Of a stretch of DNA of 64,000 nucleotides, positions 51,792 to 60,743 are shown piece by piece. The position numbers were made by a program, and so were the translations under genes. Each line of letters starts with the position of its first letter. Position 1 is the first letter of the stretch. Origin of the DNA: Nocardiopsis gilva YIM 90087 (GTDB lineage: Bacteria; Actinomycetota; Actinomycetes; Streptosporangiales; Streptosporangiaceae); the NCBI RefSeq assembly GCF_002263495.1, contig NZ_CP022753.1:1-64000 (forward strand). Direction: 5' to 3'. The notes under the pieces are model-generated. The model was not told where the DNA came from. It ran no database searches and saw nothing but the letters and a program-made list of their open reading frames with translations.

Positions 51792-52539
51792 CCTCGACGG
51801 GCTGGGGTTCTCCTACGACCCGCCCCACTGGCTGTTCCGCGACATCTCGCACCGCGTCACCGAGGGCGAGGTGCTGACCGTGCTCGGCCCCAATGGCCGC
51901 GGCAAGACCACCCTGCTCCGCTGCCTCGTCGGGCTCGCACACCCCACCGCGGGCACGGTGCGGGCCGATGGCGCCATCGGCTTCGTCCCCCAACAGCACC
52001 ACTCCACGTTCGCCTACCGGGCGCTGGACATGGTGCTCATGGGCCGCACCCGGCACCTCGCGCCGCTCGCGTCCCCCGGCCGACGCGACCGCCGCCTGGC
52101 GCTGGCCGCGATGGAACGGGTCGGCATCGGGCATCTGGCCGACCGCGACTATCCGACGCTCAGCGGTGGCGAGCGCCAGCTCGTGCTGCTCGCCCGTGCG
52201 ATCGCGGGCGAAGGGCGGGTTCTGGTCCTCGACGAACCCGCCTCCGCTCTCGACCTGCGCAACCAGGGCCGCGTACTGCACCTGCTGCGCGACCTCGCCG
52301 ACGACGGCCACGCGGTCGTCATGACGACCCACCATCCCGACCACGCTCTAGAGATCGCCGATACCGCGATGCTCATGTTCGGCGGCAGCGACGTGCGGGT
52401 CGGCCCCGCATCCCGGCTGCTGACCGAGGACACCGTCGGCGACCTCTACGGCGTCCGCGCGCACAGCCTCGTCCTTGACGCCGGCGACGCATCCCGTCGC
52501 GTCCTCGTCACCCGGTTCGACCAGGAGGTCCACCCGTGA
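51784..52539 (+). CDS. ABC transporter ATPase (BtuD type)
   Basis: 251 residues: Walker A GPNGRGKTTLL, Q-loop FVPQQHHS, signature LSGGERQLVLLARA, Walker B VLVLDEPAS, and the switch His in VVMTTHHPDH. Drives uptake. The ATG overlaps the permease stop, and its stop overlaps the next GTG. Confidence 0.95.
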   Translation: MLDLDGLGFSYDPPHWLFRDISHRVTEGEVLTVLGPNGRGKTTLLRCLVGLAHPTAGTVRADGAIGFVPQQHHSTFAYRALDMVLMGRTRHLAPLASPGRRDRRLALAAMERVGIGHLADRDYPTLSGGERQLVLLARAIAGEGRVLVLDEPASALDLRNQGRVLHLLRDLADDGHAVVMTTHHPDHALEIADTAMLMFGGSDVRVGPASRLLTEDTVGDLYGVRAHSLVLDAGDASRRVLVTRFDQEVHP

Positions 52540-54383
52540 CCGCTCCCGCCCCCGCTCCACGGCTCGCCTGCACGATCCGGCCGTGGGCGCAGTTCCCCCT
52601 CGACCGCGCGCTGCGCGGCATCCGGACCGCCGGGTTCGACACGGTCGCGCTGCCGGTGCACGGGGTGCCCGCCGTGGTCACCCCCGACACCCCACCCGAG
52701 CGCGCCGCGCGCGTGGGATCCATCATCGCGGAGCACGGGCTCGACCTCGTCCTGCTCAGCCACGCCGCCGACCTGGACCGCGGCGACGCGGTGGCACTCA
52801 GCTCGCTGTGCCGTCAGATCGACCACTGTGCCCGGCTCGGTGTGCGGCTCCTGGTCGACATGGGGTGCGCCGAGCCAGCGAACGACGAGCGCTACGTGCG
52901 GCTGATGGTCGGCGCCGCCCCGTACGCCGCCGCCCACGGCGTCACGATCGCGGTCAAGCCGCACGGCGGGCTGACCAGCACCGCCGCCGACACCCTCGCC
53001 CTGATCGAACGCGTCGGGCACACGGCCTTCCAGGCGTGCTGGGACCCGGGCAACGTCGTGCACTACGGGGGCGGATCCCCCACTGAAGGCCTGGCCGAGC
53101 TCGCCCCGCATGTCGTCGCTGTCGGCGCCCGCGACCATCCGGTGCGGCGCACGGAGCGGAACGGAGCCGCCAGCGGTGGGATGCCGCCGGCGATCACACC
53201 GGGCGACGGCATGGTCGACTTCGTCGGGCTCTACCGAACCCTGCGCGAGCACGGCCGTTTCACCGGGCCGAGCGCGGTGGAGAGCGTGACCAAGCTCGGC
53301 ACCGTCGAGCAGCTCGAGTCCGAGGCGGAGCGAGCCCGCGACAACCTGCACGACGCCCTCGCCGGACGGGAGCCGACCCGCGCCGACCGGGAGCGCGCGG
53401 CCCCCGCGCCAGTGCGCCGATCCTGCTCGCTGGTGGCGCGCGCGGCCGCGGAGGATCCGATCGGCACGGCGCGTTACTTCGACCGCTTTCTCATGCTCGA
53501 ACTGCCGCTGCCCTGGCCGCAGGGGATGGGCACCCCCGTGTGGGAGACGCCCCGCGTGCCCGCGCCGCTGCGGGCCGCACTGCGCGCGGCCACGCGCAGG
53601 ACCGAGGAGCGGGGGCTGACCATGAAGACCTTCGCGGCGGCGCCCGACCCGGAGTTTTCGACCCCGGGAATGATGCGGGTGCTCCGCTTCGACCGGGAAC
53701 CCGGAGCGGCCGCCGCGCTGTCCCGGATCGAGCACAGCGTGCCCGAGGAGCACGCGGCCGAGTTCATCGACGCGCTCTTCTCCGACGACCCGGCCGCCCT
53801 CGACCCCTTCGCCCGCTACCGAGCGACGGGTCACCACCGCGACCTGGTCGTGTGCACCCACGCCTCGGTCGACGGCTGCTGCGGCACCTACGGCTACCCC
53901 CTTTACCGCGCGCTACGGGACGCGCACGGCGGCTCCGGCGACGTGCGTGTGTGGCGGGTCAGCAGCTTCGGCGGGCACCGGTTCGCCCCCACCCTCGTCG
54001 ACTTCCCCGAAGGCCGCTACTGGGGCAACCTCACTCCGGAGCGCATGGGACAGCTGGTGCACCGCACCGGCGACCCCGCCGACCTGCTCGACCTCTACCG
54101 AGGCTGGGGCTACCTGAAGTACCCCTGGGAACAGGCGGTCGAGCGCGAACTCCTGCGGACGCTTGGCTGGGAGTGGATCGGCCAGCGGCTGGAGCTGGCG
54201 CCGACCGACCCTGACCCAGACGGCACGCGCGTCGTGCGGGCAACAGCGCGAGATCCCCGGTCCGCAGCGGCTCGGCACTTCGACGCCGTGGTCGAGCAGG
54301 TGGGACCAGAACCCGTGCTGGTGGGATGCGACGGGACCGCGGGGGAGGTCCAGCGCTACGTCGTCGAGCTCAAGAGCCGGTGA
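52536..54383 (+). CDS. Fusion: sugar isomerase-like TIM barrel + sucrase/ferredoxin-like domain
   Basis: 615 residues in one frame. Residues 1-280 are an AP endonuclease 2/sugar-phosphate isomerase-type barrel (TAGFDTVALPVHGVPAVVTP; TIAVKPHGG; FQACWDPGNVVHYGGG). Residues 295-615 are a sucrase/ferredoxin-like domain with CTHASVDGCCGTYGYPLYRA, RVWRVSSFGGHRFAPTLVDF and GRYWGNLTPE. The domain's conserved Cys residues (CTHA; GCCG) suggest a thioredoxin-like 2Fe-2S site. The GTGA overlap puts it in the cobalamin-controlled transporter operon. It may process or reduce the imported compound; the fusion is uncommon as far as I know. A sequencing-driven fusion is unlikely, since both parts are in frame. 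Confidence 0.88.
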   Translation: MTAPAPAPRLACTIRPWAQFPLDRALRGIRTAGFDTVALPVHGVPAVVTPDTPPERAARVGSIIAEHGLDLVLLSHAADLDRGDAVALSSLCRQIDHCARLGVRLLVDMGCAEPANDERYVRLMVGAAPYAAAHGVTIAVKPHGGLTSTAADTLALIERVGHTAFQACWDPGNVVHYGGGSPTEGLAELAPHVVAVGARDHPVRRTERNGAASGGMPPAITPGDGMVDFVGLYRTLREHGRFTGPSAVESVTKLGTVEQLESEAERARDNLHDALAGREPTRADRERAAPAPVRRSCSLVARAAAEDPIGTARYFDRFLMLELPLPWPQGMGTPVWETPRVPAPLRAALRAATRRTEERGLTMKTFAAAPDPEFSTPGMMRVLRFDREPGAAAALSRIEHSVPEEHAAEFIDALFSDDPAALDPFARYRATGHHRDLVVCTHASVDGCCGTYGYPLYRALRDAHGGSGDVRVWRVSSFGGHRFAPTLVDFPEGRYWGNLTPERMGQLVHRTGDPADLLDLYRGWGYLKYPWEQAVERELLRTLGWEWIGQRLELAPTDPDPDGTRVVRATARDPRSAAARHFDAVVEQVGPEPVLVGCDGTAGEVQRYVVELKSR

Positions 54384-54415
54384 CCCATCCCGGCGGTTCG
54401 AGTCAGGAACTCCGC

Positions 54416-55666
54416 TCACCCGCAGGCGGCAGGGGTTGGCGACTCGGGCCGCTCGGCCGGGGGCCCGGCAGCATTCGCAGGCGTCGCGTCCGGGGTCGCC
54501 GCAGAGCGTTCTCGGGCGGGGCGCAAGGTCAGCGACAGGGACAGCAGTGTCATCAGGGCGGCGGCGATCGGCAGGTAGCGGACACCGACGAGACTGATGA
54601 GGGCACCGCCCAGGGCGCCCGCCACGCCCGTGCCCAGGTAGAGACCGGCGATGTTCATCGCCAGCGCGGTCATCCCGACCTGCGACCCTACCGCCGCCAT
54701 GATGCTGCCCTGGATCGGTGGGTTGGTGCCCCAGGCGAACACCGCCCACAGTGCGACCAGCATGCCGAGCAGGATCGGGTAGCCGAAGCCGGTGAGGGCG
54801 AGGACAGCGAGCAGGGCGAGCGCCAGCGTGTGACCGCCGACCACCACCGGCAGGGCGAGCCGCGGTCCGAGGCGGTCGGTCAGGCGGCCACTGAACAGTG
54901 CTCCACCGAAGCCAGCGACACCGACGACGAACAGCAGCGTGGTGAGCAGTGATGGCGAATCCCAGGCCACATAAGCGGTGTAGGGCGCCAGGTAGCTGTA
55001 GAACATCAGTCCACCGGACGCCACCAGGAAGCTCACCATGACCAGACGCAGCACCGCCGGGTCGTGGAGCGGGCGGAGCCGCTCGCGCAGTGGGGCGGGC
55101 GCGCTGCCGCTGATCTTCGGGCCGGTGATCCCCAACCCCGCCGCGGCGATGACGCCCACCGCCGCGATCAGCAGGAAGGTCGCCCGCCAGCCGACGGCAC
55201 CGCCGAGCCAGGAGCCCAACGGGACCCCGGTGATCAGGGCGACCGTCATGCCCGCTGTGAGCACGGAGAGGTAGCGGCCCTGGCGTCCGGCCGGAGCGCC
55301 CACGGCCGCGGACGTGAACGCCGCGGACGTGACGACGGCCGCGCACAGCGCGGCGACAGCGCGCGCGAGCATCAGTATCCAATAACCCGGCGCGAATGCC
55401 GCCGCGATATTCGCGACAGCGAAAACCGCCAGTCCGGAAATCATGACACCGCGCTTCGGGAATCGGTCGAAGACGACCGCCAGCGTGGGAGCACTGATGG
55501 CATAGACGACCGCGAAGACCGTGATGAGCTGGCCCGCGGCCGCGATCGATACGTCCAGGTCGTCAGCGATGAGCGGCAGGAGGCCAGCGATGATGAATTC
55601 GTCCGTCGCGGTGGCGAACAGGACCAAAAACAGCACAAAGAGCCACCATGGAATGGTGCGATTCAT
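54416..55666 (-). CDS. MFS efflux transporter
   Basis: 416 residues with 12 membrane segments, starting with TATDEFIIAGLLPLIADDLD (the usual first-helix motif of the DHA1 drug/arabinose efflux family), then FDRFPKRGVMISGLAVF (loop 2-3 motif) and GVPLGSWLGGAVGWRATFLL (helix 5 antiporter motif). It probably exports a drug or sugar. It lies 50 bases after the MerR-like gene on the same strand, so that regulator is the likely controller. Confidence 0.9.
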   Translation of the reverse strand: MNRTIPWWLFVLFLVLFATATDEFIIAGLLPLIADDLDVSIAAAGQLITVFAVVYAISAPTLAVVFDRFPKRGVMISGLAVFAVANIAAAFAPGYWILMLARAVAALCAAVVTSAAFTSAAVGAPAGRQGRYLSVLTAGMTVALITGVPLGSWLGGAVGWRATFLLIAAVGVIAAAGLGITGPKISGSAPAPLRERLRPLHDPAVLRLVMVSFLVASGGLMFYSYLAPYTAYVAWDSPSLLTTLLFVVGVAGFGGALFSGRLTDRLGPRLALPVVVGGHTLALALLAVLALTGFGYPILLGMLVALWAVFAWGTNPPIQGSIMAAVGSQVGMTALAMNIAGLYLGTGVAGALGGALISLVGVRYLPIAAALMTLLSLSLTLRPARERSAATPDATPANAAGPPAERPESPTPAACG

Positions 55667-55716
55667 TATGAGGATTCTTTCAGCTCAGCCAGAATGGGCG
55701 ACCGGCACGCGGCGGA

Positions 55717-56076
55717 TTATCCAACTCCGCTGATTCGCTTTTCCAGCCGGTCGCGGTGGCCGGCGAGGACGGAGATCTTCCTGTCGAGTTCGGCCAGGCG
55801 ATGGTTGTAGATCTCCAGGACGCGGTAGCACTGTTCGGGGTCCAGGTCCTGGTCCAGGCAGGGCGCGACGCGTTGCAGGTCGGCGACGCTCAACCCGGAC
55901 CCCAGCAGTTCGCGGATGTTGCGAACCCGCACCACGGCGTCCTGGTCGTATTCGCGCCAACCGTTCTCCGAACGGCGGGACTCCAGGAGCCCGTGCTGCT
56001 CGTAGTACCGCAGCGACCTCCGGCTGACGCCTGTCAGCGCCGAAAGCTCTCCGATCCGCACCGGTTCACCGTACAT
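55717..56076 (-). CDS. MerR-family transcriptional regulator
   Basis: 119 residues from ATG 56076, after which RIGELSALTGVSRRSLRYYE is the standard MerR helix-turn-helix. The C-terminus is a coiled coil (YNHRLAELDRKISVLAGHRD) for dimers. The effector region is short and no metal-binding Cys pair is present except CLDQD and CYRV. It heads the operon with the MFS exporter. A longer start at 56115 would include its own operator. Confidence 0.9.
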   Translation of the reverse strand: MYGEPVRIGELSALTGVSRRSLRYYEQHGLLESRRSENGWREYDQDAVVRVRNIRELLGSGLSVADLQRVAPCLDQDLDPEQCYRVLEIYNHRLAELDRKISVLAGHRDRLEKRISGVG

Positions 56077-56094
56077 ATCGGGGACGCTAGGTGC

Positions 56095-56108
56095 TGACAC
56101 CGGTGTCA
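56095..56108. promoter_or_regulatory. MerR operator palindrome
   Basis: TGACACCGGTGTCA is a perfect 14-bp palindrome just before the MerR gene, with TTGACA at its edge as a possible -35 element: a typical MerR-type promoter. Confidence 0.7.
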
Positions 56109-56130
56109 AGGTCAAATCTCCGCGGGCGGT

Positions 56131-56625
56131 TCACAGCTCGCGCACCTCCCGGGCCCAGGCCCGAAGCCCGGCCCGGAACCCTTCGCGGTCGCGGGGCGAG
56201 AGACCTTCGAGGACGCGCAGGAGCGGGGCGGCGCGCGCGGCGATCATCGACTCGACCAGGGGGCGGCGCCCCTCGGGGATGCTGACGAACGCGCGGCGGC
56301 GGTTGTCCGGGTCCTCGCGGCGGTCCACCCAGCCGGTTCGGCTCAGGTCTCCGACAAGCTCGCTGGCCGTGCCGAGTGACACATCCAACCGCCGGGCCAG
56401 GGCGGTGACGGTGAGCGGCTCCTCGGCCAGCATCTGGGTGAGGACGGCCCCGTGCCGCGGTGTCAGCCGGTGGTCCTCGAACAGTGCCCGCAGCTCATCG
56501 GGCATGTCGGCCATCGCCCGGGCCGGGCGGAAGTACCCGGCGAGCAGCGGAATGAAGCCGAGGATCTCCTTGATCTCCTCAGGGCTCGGCGCTCGCGAGT
56601 CCGCGTTCGAGGTCTTGTCACTCAC
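56131..56625 (-). CDS. MarR-family transcriptional regulator
   Basis: 164 residues from GTG. The winged helix region is complete: EDHRLTPRHGAVLTQMLAEE, PLTVTALARRLDVSLGTASE, and the wing GWVDRREDPDNRRRAFVSI. Divergent from the questin oxidase-like gene with a palindrome between the two starts, so it most likely represses both. Confidence 0.9.
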   Translation of the reverse strand: MSDKTSNADSRAPSPEEIKEILGFIPLLAGYFRPARAMADMPDELRALFEDHRLTPRHGAVLTQMLAEEPLTVTALARRLDVSLGTASELVGDLSRTGWVDRREDPDNRRRAFVSIPEGRRPLVESMIAARAAPLLRVLEGLSPRDREGFRAGLRAWAREVREL

Positions 56626-56641
56626 ACCCGGAGTCTATATC

Positions 56642-56655
56642 TTCGGATATCCGAA
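56642..56655. promoter_or_regulatory. MarR operator palindrome
   Basis: TTCGGATATCCGAA, a perfect 14-bp palindrome, with a further half site AATCCGAAG at about 56665-56673. It lies between the divergent MarR and questin oxidase-like genes. Confidence 0.8.
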
Positions 56656-56682
56656 CTATTTGTAAATCCGAAGGGTTATCTC

Positions 56683-57792
56683 GTGATCGGCTACGAAGAC
56701 GCCGTCAACGACGCACTCCTCCGCCTGGACGGCCTGGGCTACGAGCACGGATCCAACGACTTCGCCACCCACGGGCCGATGGCGGCCGAGGCCCTGGCGG
56801 CCCTCGGCCACGGAGACCAGGTCGCGGCGTGGGTGAACAACTATCGGAACACCACGGAGCACCACGACCCGCCCGAGCGGCGTTCCGGCATCGATCCCGA
56901 GGACGAGTCGTCGTGGCGCTCCGCGCTGGGCGAGTTCAGCAAGGCCGGGGAGTGGGAGCACCTGTTCGCTCGTGAGCTGGCCGAGGCACCGTGGCGCGAC
57001 GTGCTCGCCCGCTGGTGGCCCCGCCTCATCCCGGGCATGCTCAGCGGCCTGACGCACGGCACGATCCGCACCGCGCACGCCGTGCGCGGCATCGCCGCCG
57101 CCCGCACCCCCAGCCAGGCACAGCTGACCGAGCTCGCTCGGGCGCTCGCCTACTGGGCGGCGCGCTACCACCGGCTACCCGGCCAGGCGCACCTGCGCGG
57201 CACGTCCGATCTCGGTTCGGCGATCGCCGCCCTGCCGCGCCAGTCGGCCGACGGAGGGGCTGCTCAGCCGCCCCCGCTACCTCCGCAGCGTCTCCGCGGG
57301 CTGGGCGAGAACGCGGGGTACAACGACGCTCTGGACTCCGTGCGCCCCACCGACCCGCAGTGGCTCATCAGCGAGATGACGGCGGAGTTCGCGGGCGTCT
57401 ACCTCGCCCACCCGGAGGTCTTCCCCGTGCCACTGATCCACGGCGTCACGGCACCTGCGGCGGTCCGGCTCGTGCTCCCGCACCTGCCGGTCGAACTGCA
57501 CGAACCGACGGTGGCGGCGCTGTGGCAGGTGCACATGGCACTGCTGCTGGCCTTCACCGATGACCGGCGGGGCGAGGCGGAGGCGCTCGCGGCGTCCCAG
57601 GACGACGACGTCCCGGCACTCAGCGAACTGATCGCCCGCGGCGCGGAGCATGTGGACGAGCACGTCATCAAGTTCACCGAGGCGTGCGCGCGCGAGTACG
57701 CACTCCGGCCGGATCCGCGCTATGAGGCGGCGCTGCACGCCGCCCAGCAGCGCATCCCGAACCGGGGAGCACTGTCCGTGTTCCCCGCATGA
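56683..57792 (+). CDS. Questin oxidase-like protein
   Basis: 369 residues from GTG 56683 with a GAAGGG ribosome site. It shows the questin oxidase family pattern: NDFATHGPMAAEALAALGHG, VAAWVNNYR near the N-terminus, RWWPRLIPGMLSGLTHGTIR with the His-Gly-Thr-Ile-Arg box, and an EMTAEFAGVYLAHPEVFPVP, ending HVIKFTEACAREYAL. Fungal questin oxidase opens an anthraquinone ring; bacterial members have unproven aromatic substrates. With a MarR regulator, which often senses phenolic or aromatic ligands, it may detoxify or modify such compounds. Confidence 0.88.
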   Translation: MIGYEDAVNDALLRLDGLGYEHGSNDFATHGPMAAEALAALGHGDQVAAWVNNYRNTTEHHDPPERRSGIDPEDESSWRSALGEFSKAGEWEHLFARELAEAPWRDVLARWWPRLIPGMLSGLTHGTIRTAHAVRGIAAARTPSQAQLTELARALAYWAARYHRLPGQAHLRGTSDLGSAIAALPRQSADGGAAQPPPLPPQRLRGLGENAGYNDALDSVRPTDPQWLISEMTAEFAGVYLAHPEVFPVPLIHGVTAPAAVRLVLPHLPVELHEPTVAALWQVHMALLLAFTDDRRGEAEALAASQDDDVPALSELIARGAEHVDEHVIKFTEACAREYALRPDPRYEAALHAAQQRIPNRGALSVFPA

Positions 57793-58011
57793 GCCGCTGA
57801 CCAGCGGGGAGGCGGTCGCCTGGGGACCACGGCCGCCTCCCCGCTTCACCCATGTGTCCCCTCCGACCCGGTGGACCCCAGGCGTCCAGTCGACGAAAAA
57901 CACCCGCGATTCCACCACGGAATCTCAATTGCACCCTTTTAGAATGAGGTGCGCATCACATCGCTCTGTCCGACTTCCAAGAACGCACGAGTTCGGAAGG
58001 GACCAACGTCG

Positions 58012-59742
58012 ATGGACGATTACCGGGAACCGGGAGCAGCGCCGAACCAAAGCCGATACATGGACCAGGACCACGCCTCCCGCCCGATCCCCCACTCACC
58101 GCAGGACTCCGCGCTGCTCTCCCGCCGCTCCACACTGCGCGCGGCGGGCGGCGCGCTGACCGCACTCGTCTCCGCACCACTGCTCGCCTCTGCCCTGCCC
58201 GCGCGCGACGCGTTGGCGGCACGGGGCGGAGCGCCGAGCGACGACCCCGACGACTACGACGACCCCTGCCCCGAACCCGACCCCGACGCGCCGCCCAAGC
58301 GGCAGATGCGTGCGGCGTGGATCGCCTCCGTCGTGAACATCGACTGGCCCAGCGCCCAGGGCCTCGACGTCGCGACCCAGCAGACCGAGCTGGCCCGGCT
58401 GTACGACGAGGCGGTCAGCCACGGCCTCAACGCGGTCTTCGTGCAGATCCGACCGACGGCCGACGCCTTCTGGCCGTCCCCGTTCGAGCCGTGGTCGGAG
58501 TGGCTGACCGGACAGCAGGGCGGTAACCCCGGCTACGACCCGCTGGAGTTCGCCATCGCCGAGGCGCACCGGCGGAACCTGGAGTTCCACGGCTGGTTCA
58601 ACCCGTACCGGGTCTCGATGCACAACGAGATCGAGCGCCTGGTGGAGAGCCACCCGGCCCGGCTGCACCCGGAGTGGATATTCGAGTACGGCGAGCGCTT
58701 CTACTACAACCCGGGCATCCCGGAGGTCCGTGCCTTCGTGCAGGACGCGATGATGCACGCGGTCGAGCACTACGACATGGACGGCGTGCACTTCGACGAC
58801 TACTTCTACCCCTATCCCTCGGGCAATAGGGAAATACCGGACCGGGAGACCTACGCCCGCTACGGGAACCGCTTCGACTACATCGGCGACTGGCGACGGT
58901 ACAACGTCGACCTGCTGGTGCGGGAGATGAGCGAGCGGATCAAGGCGGCCAAGCCGCACGTGCGGTTCGGAATCAGCCCGTTCGGGATCTGGCGCAACGC
59001 GTCCAGCGATCCGGACGGATCCGATACCAGCGGCTTCGAGTCCTACGACGGCATCTACGCCGACTCGCGGAAGTGGGTGCGCGAGGGGTGGCTCGACTAC
59101 ATCAACCCGCAGGTGTACTGGGAGATCGGGCTGAAGGTCGCCGACTACGCGAAGCTCGTGCCGTGGTGGGCGGGCGTGGTCGAGGGGACCGACACGCACC
59201 TGTACATCGGGCAGGCCGCATACAAGGTGGGCAACCCGGGGGCGTGGGAGGACATGCGCGAGCTGAGCCGGCATCTCGCGTTCAACCGGGACTACCCGCA
59301 GGTGAACGGGGACGTGTACTTCAGCGCGATTCGGATGCGGACGACGGCGGCGGAGGCCATGCGGATCATCGCCGAGGAGCACTACGCGTATCCGGCGCTG
59401 ATACCGGTCACCGAAGGGCTCGACGGCGAGGCACCGCCTGCGCCGTTGATCATCCGCGCCCGGCGCACGGCGGGCGGGGCGGAGCTGACCATTCGGCGGC
59501 GGCACCGCAGCGAGCCGGCGTACTACGCGGTGTACCGGTTTGCCGGGGAGCCCGAATATGCCGAGCCGCCGGTATGCGACATGGAGGATCCACGGAACAT
59601 GGCCGGGACGGTGCGGTGCGATGGTGAGATGACCACGTTCGTCGACACGGAGGTGGCAGAGGGGCCGCACACCTATTACGTAACGGCGCTGGACCGCCTG
59701 CACCACGAGAGCGAGCCGAGTCGCGGTCGCTACGTCGCGTGA
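58012..59742 (+). CDS. Secreted family 10-type glycoside hydrolase (GHL10/DUF187)
   Basis: 576 residues from ATG 58012. A twin-arginine signal (SRRSTLRAAGGALTALVSAP) directs Tat export. The barrel follows: MRAAWIASVVNIDWPSAQGL, EFHGWFNPYRVSM, and MDGVHFDDYFYPYP with the acidic pair, then FGISPFGIWRN and DYINPQVYWEI. This is the family 10-like group (PF02638), thought to cut cell-surface or exopolysaccharide glycans. The last 90 residues are fibronectin III-like, ending THVTALDR-type strands. It is monocistronic, so likely used on polymers outside the cell. Confidence 0.9.
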   Translation: MDDYREPGAAPNQSRYMDQDHASRPIPHSPQDSALLSRRSTLRAAGGALTALVSAPLLASALPARDALAARGGAPSDDPDDYDDPCPEPDPDAPPKRQMRAAWIASVVNIDWPSAQGLDVATQQTELARLYDEAVSHGLNAVFVQIRPTADAFWPSPFEPWSEWLTGQQGGNPGYDPLEFAIAEAHRRNLEFHGWFNPYRVSMHNEIERLVESHPARLHPEWIFEYGERFYYNPGIPEVRAFVQDAMMHAVEHYDMDGVHFDDYFYPYPSGNREIPDRETYARYGNRFDYIGDWRRYNVDLLVREMSERIKAAKPHVRFGISPFGIWRNASSDPDGSDTSGFESYDGIYADSRKWVREGWLDYINPQVYWEIGLKVADYAKLVPWWAGVVEGTDTHLYIGQAAYKVGNPGAWEDMRELSRHLAFNRDYPQVNGDVYFSAIRMRTTAAEAMRIIAEEHYAYPALIPVTEGLDGEAPPAPLIIRARRTAGGAELTIRRRHRSEPAYYAVYRFAGEPEYAEPPVCDMEDPRNMAGTVRCDGEMTTFVDTEVAEGPHTYYVTALDRLHHESEPSRGRYVA

Positions 59743-60081
59743 GCCGTGGGGCGCGGCCGGGGCACGTCCGACCGGCCAGGGTGGCGCGGCGGCACGTAGA
59801 TCCCACACGTCCACCGCGCCACCACGCGCCCCGGGCCCTGCCTCGGCCACGTGCCGCAAGGCGCGCGCCGCGCCCGGGCACGGGTTACGGGGGCGCTCGA
59901 TATGATCACGTCCACGCCCGAAACCCGGATCGCCGCCATGGCAGGGGGTGCGGCTTTCCCGGCGGTTTCCGAATCCTTACCGCGTTCCTTTCTCGTTCGG
60001 CCTTCCGCTGGGCCGTCAGACCGGTACAGTGCGATCGGTGGTAGCCACACCCCCGTGACGCACAGTGAAAGAGGCCTGTCC
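59743..60081. other. Intergenic region, no gene seen
   Basis: 339 bases between the glycoside hydrolase and the small membrane protein. It holds only the GAAAGAGG ribosome site of the next gene near its end. No confident promoter, hairpin or short gene. Confidence 0.55.
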
Positions 60082-60567
60082 GTGTCCGATACGGTTCGCT
60101 TGATCTGTCCCGTGGGGCGCAAGCATGGGGAAACGTGGGGCGGAGCCGCGCTCACCCTGCTCGGCGTCGTCACCATTGCTCTCTCACCGACCTACTGGGC
60201 CAACCTGATCCTGGGCATCCTGCTGGTCGCGGTCGGGTGCGCCCTCCTCTGGCACGGATTCCGGATGGAAGTACCGGTGCTGGAGGTCGAGGACGGCGAG
60301 TTCCGCTACGCGCGGGGGCGCTACATCGTGCGGATCCCGTTCGACGAGATCGGCTCGTACTACGTGCTGCGCGGACGCACGCGCTCGCTGGGGCTGTGCG
60401 ACCTGACCGGCCGCCCGCGCGTCTTCCCGTCGGTTGAGGGCCGCCGCGCGAGCCGCCCGTACCTGCCCCTCACGGGCATGACGTCGCCGTCCAAGATCGA
60501 GGCGTTCATGCTGGCCGTCGGGATCCCGCCGCGCGACAGGTCGCTGACGGCGGGCAGCAGCAGCTAA
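60082..60567 (+). CDS. Small membrane protein with PH-like C-terminal part
   Basis: 161 residues from GTG 60082; a GTG 27 bases earlier is also possible. Two hydrophobic segments lie at about 20-60 (GAALTLLGVVTIALSPTYW, then ANLILGILLVAVGCALLWHG). The C-terminal half is beta-rich and PH-domain-like (VEDGEFRYARGRYIVRIPFD). No specific family is certain. Confidence 0.7.
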   Translation: MSDTVRLICPVGRKHGETWGGAALTLLGVVTIALSPTYWANLILGILLVAVGCALLWHGFRMEVPVLEVEDGEFRYARGRYIVRIPFDEIGSYYVLRGRTRSLGLCDLTGRPRVFPSVEGRRASRPYLPLTGMTSPSKIEAFMLAVGIPPRDRSLTAGSSS

Positions 60568-60743
60568 CAGCAGGCCACCGTCATGTGATCCGCGTCACAC
60601 GTACACGGGCGTGGACTACCCCACGCCCCAAGAAAAGGCCCTGGTCAGCTGCGTGCGGGTCGACGAGCCGGTCGGCGGGGGCGTTGTTGACCGTCCTCAC
60701 GGACTTATATTCGGCCGACAGGCGGTCACATACAGTCGGAAGC

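Noticed and set aside
58096-59859. 587-residue minus-strand frame opposite the glycoside hydrolase
   Set aside because: Shadow: the sense protein has a Tat signal and the family 10-like barrel motifs.
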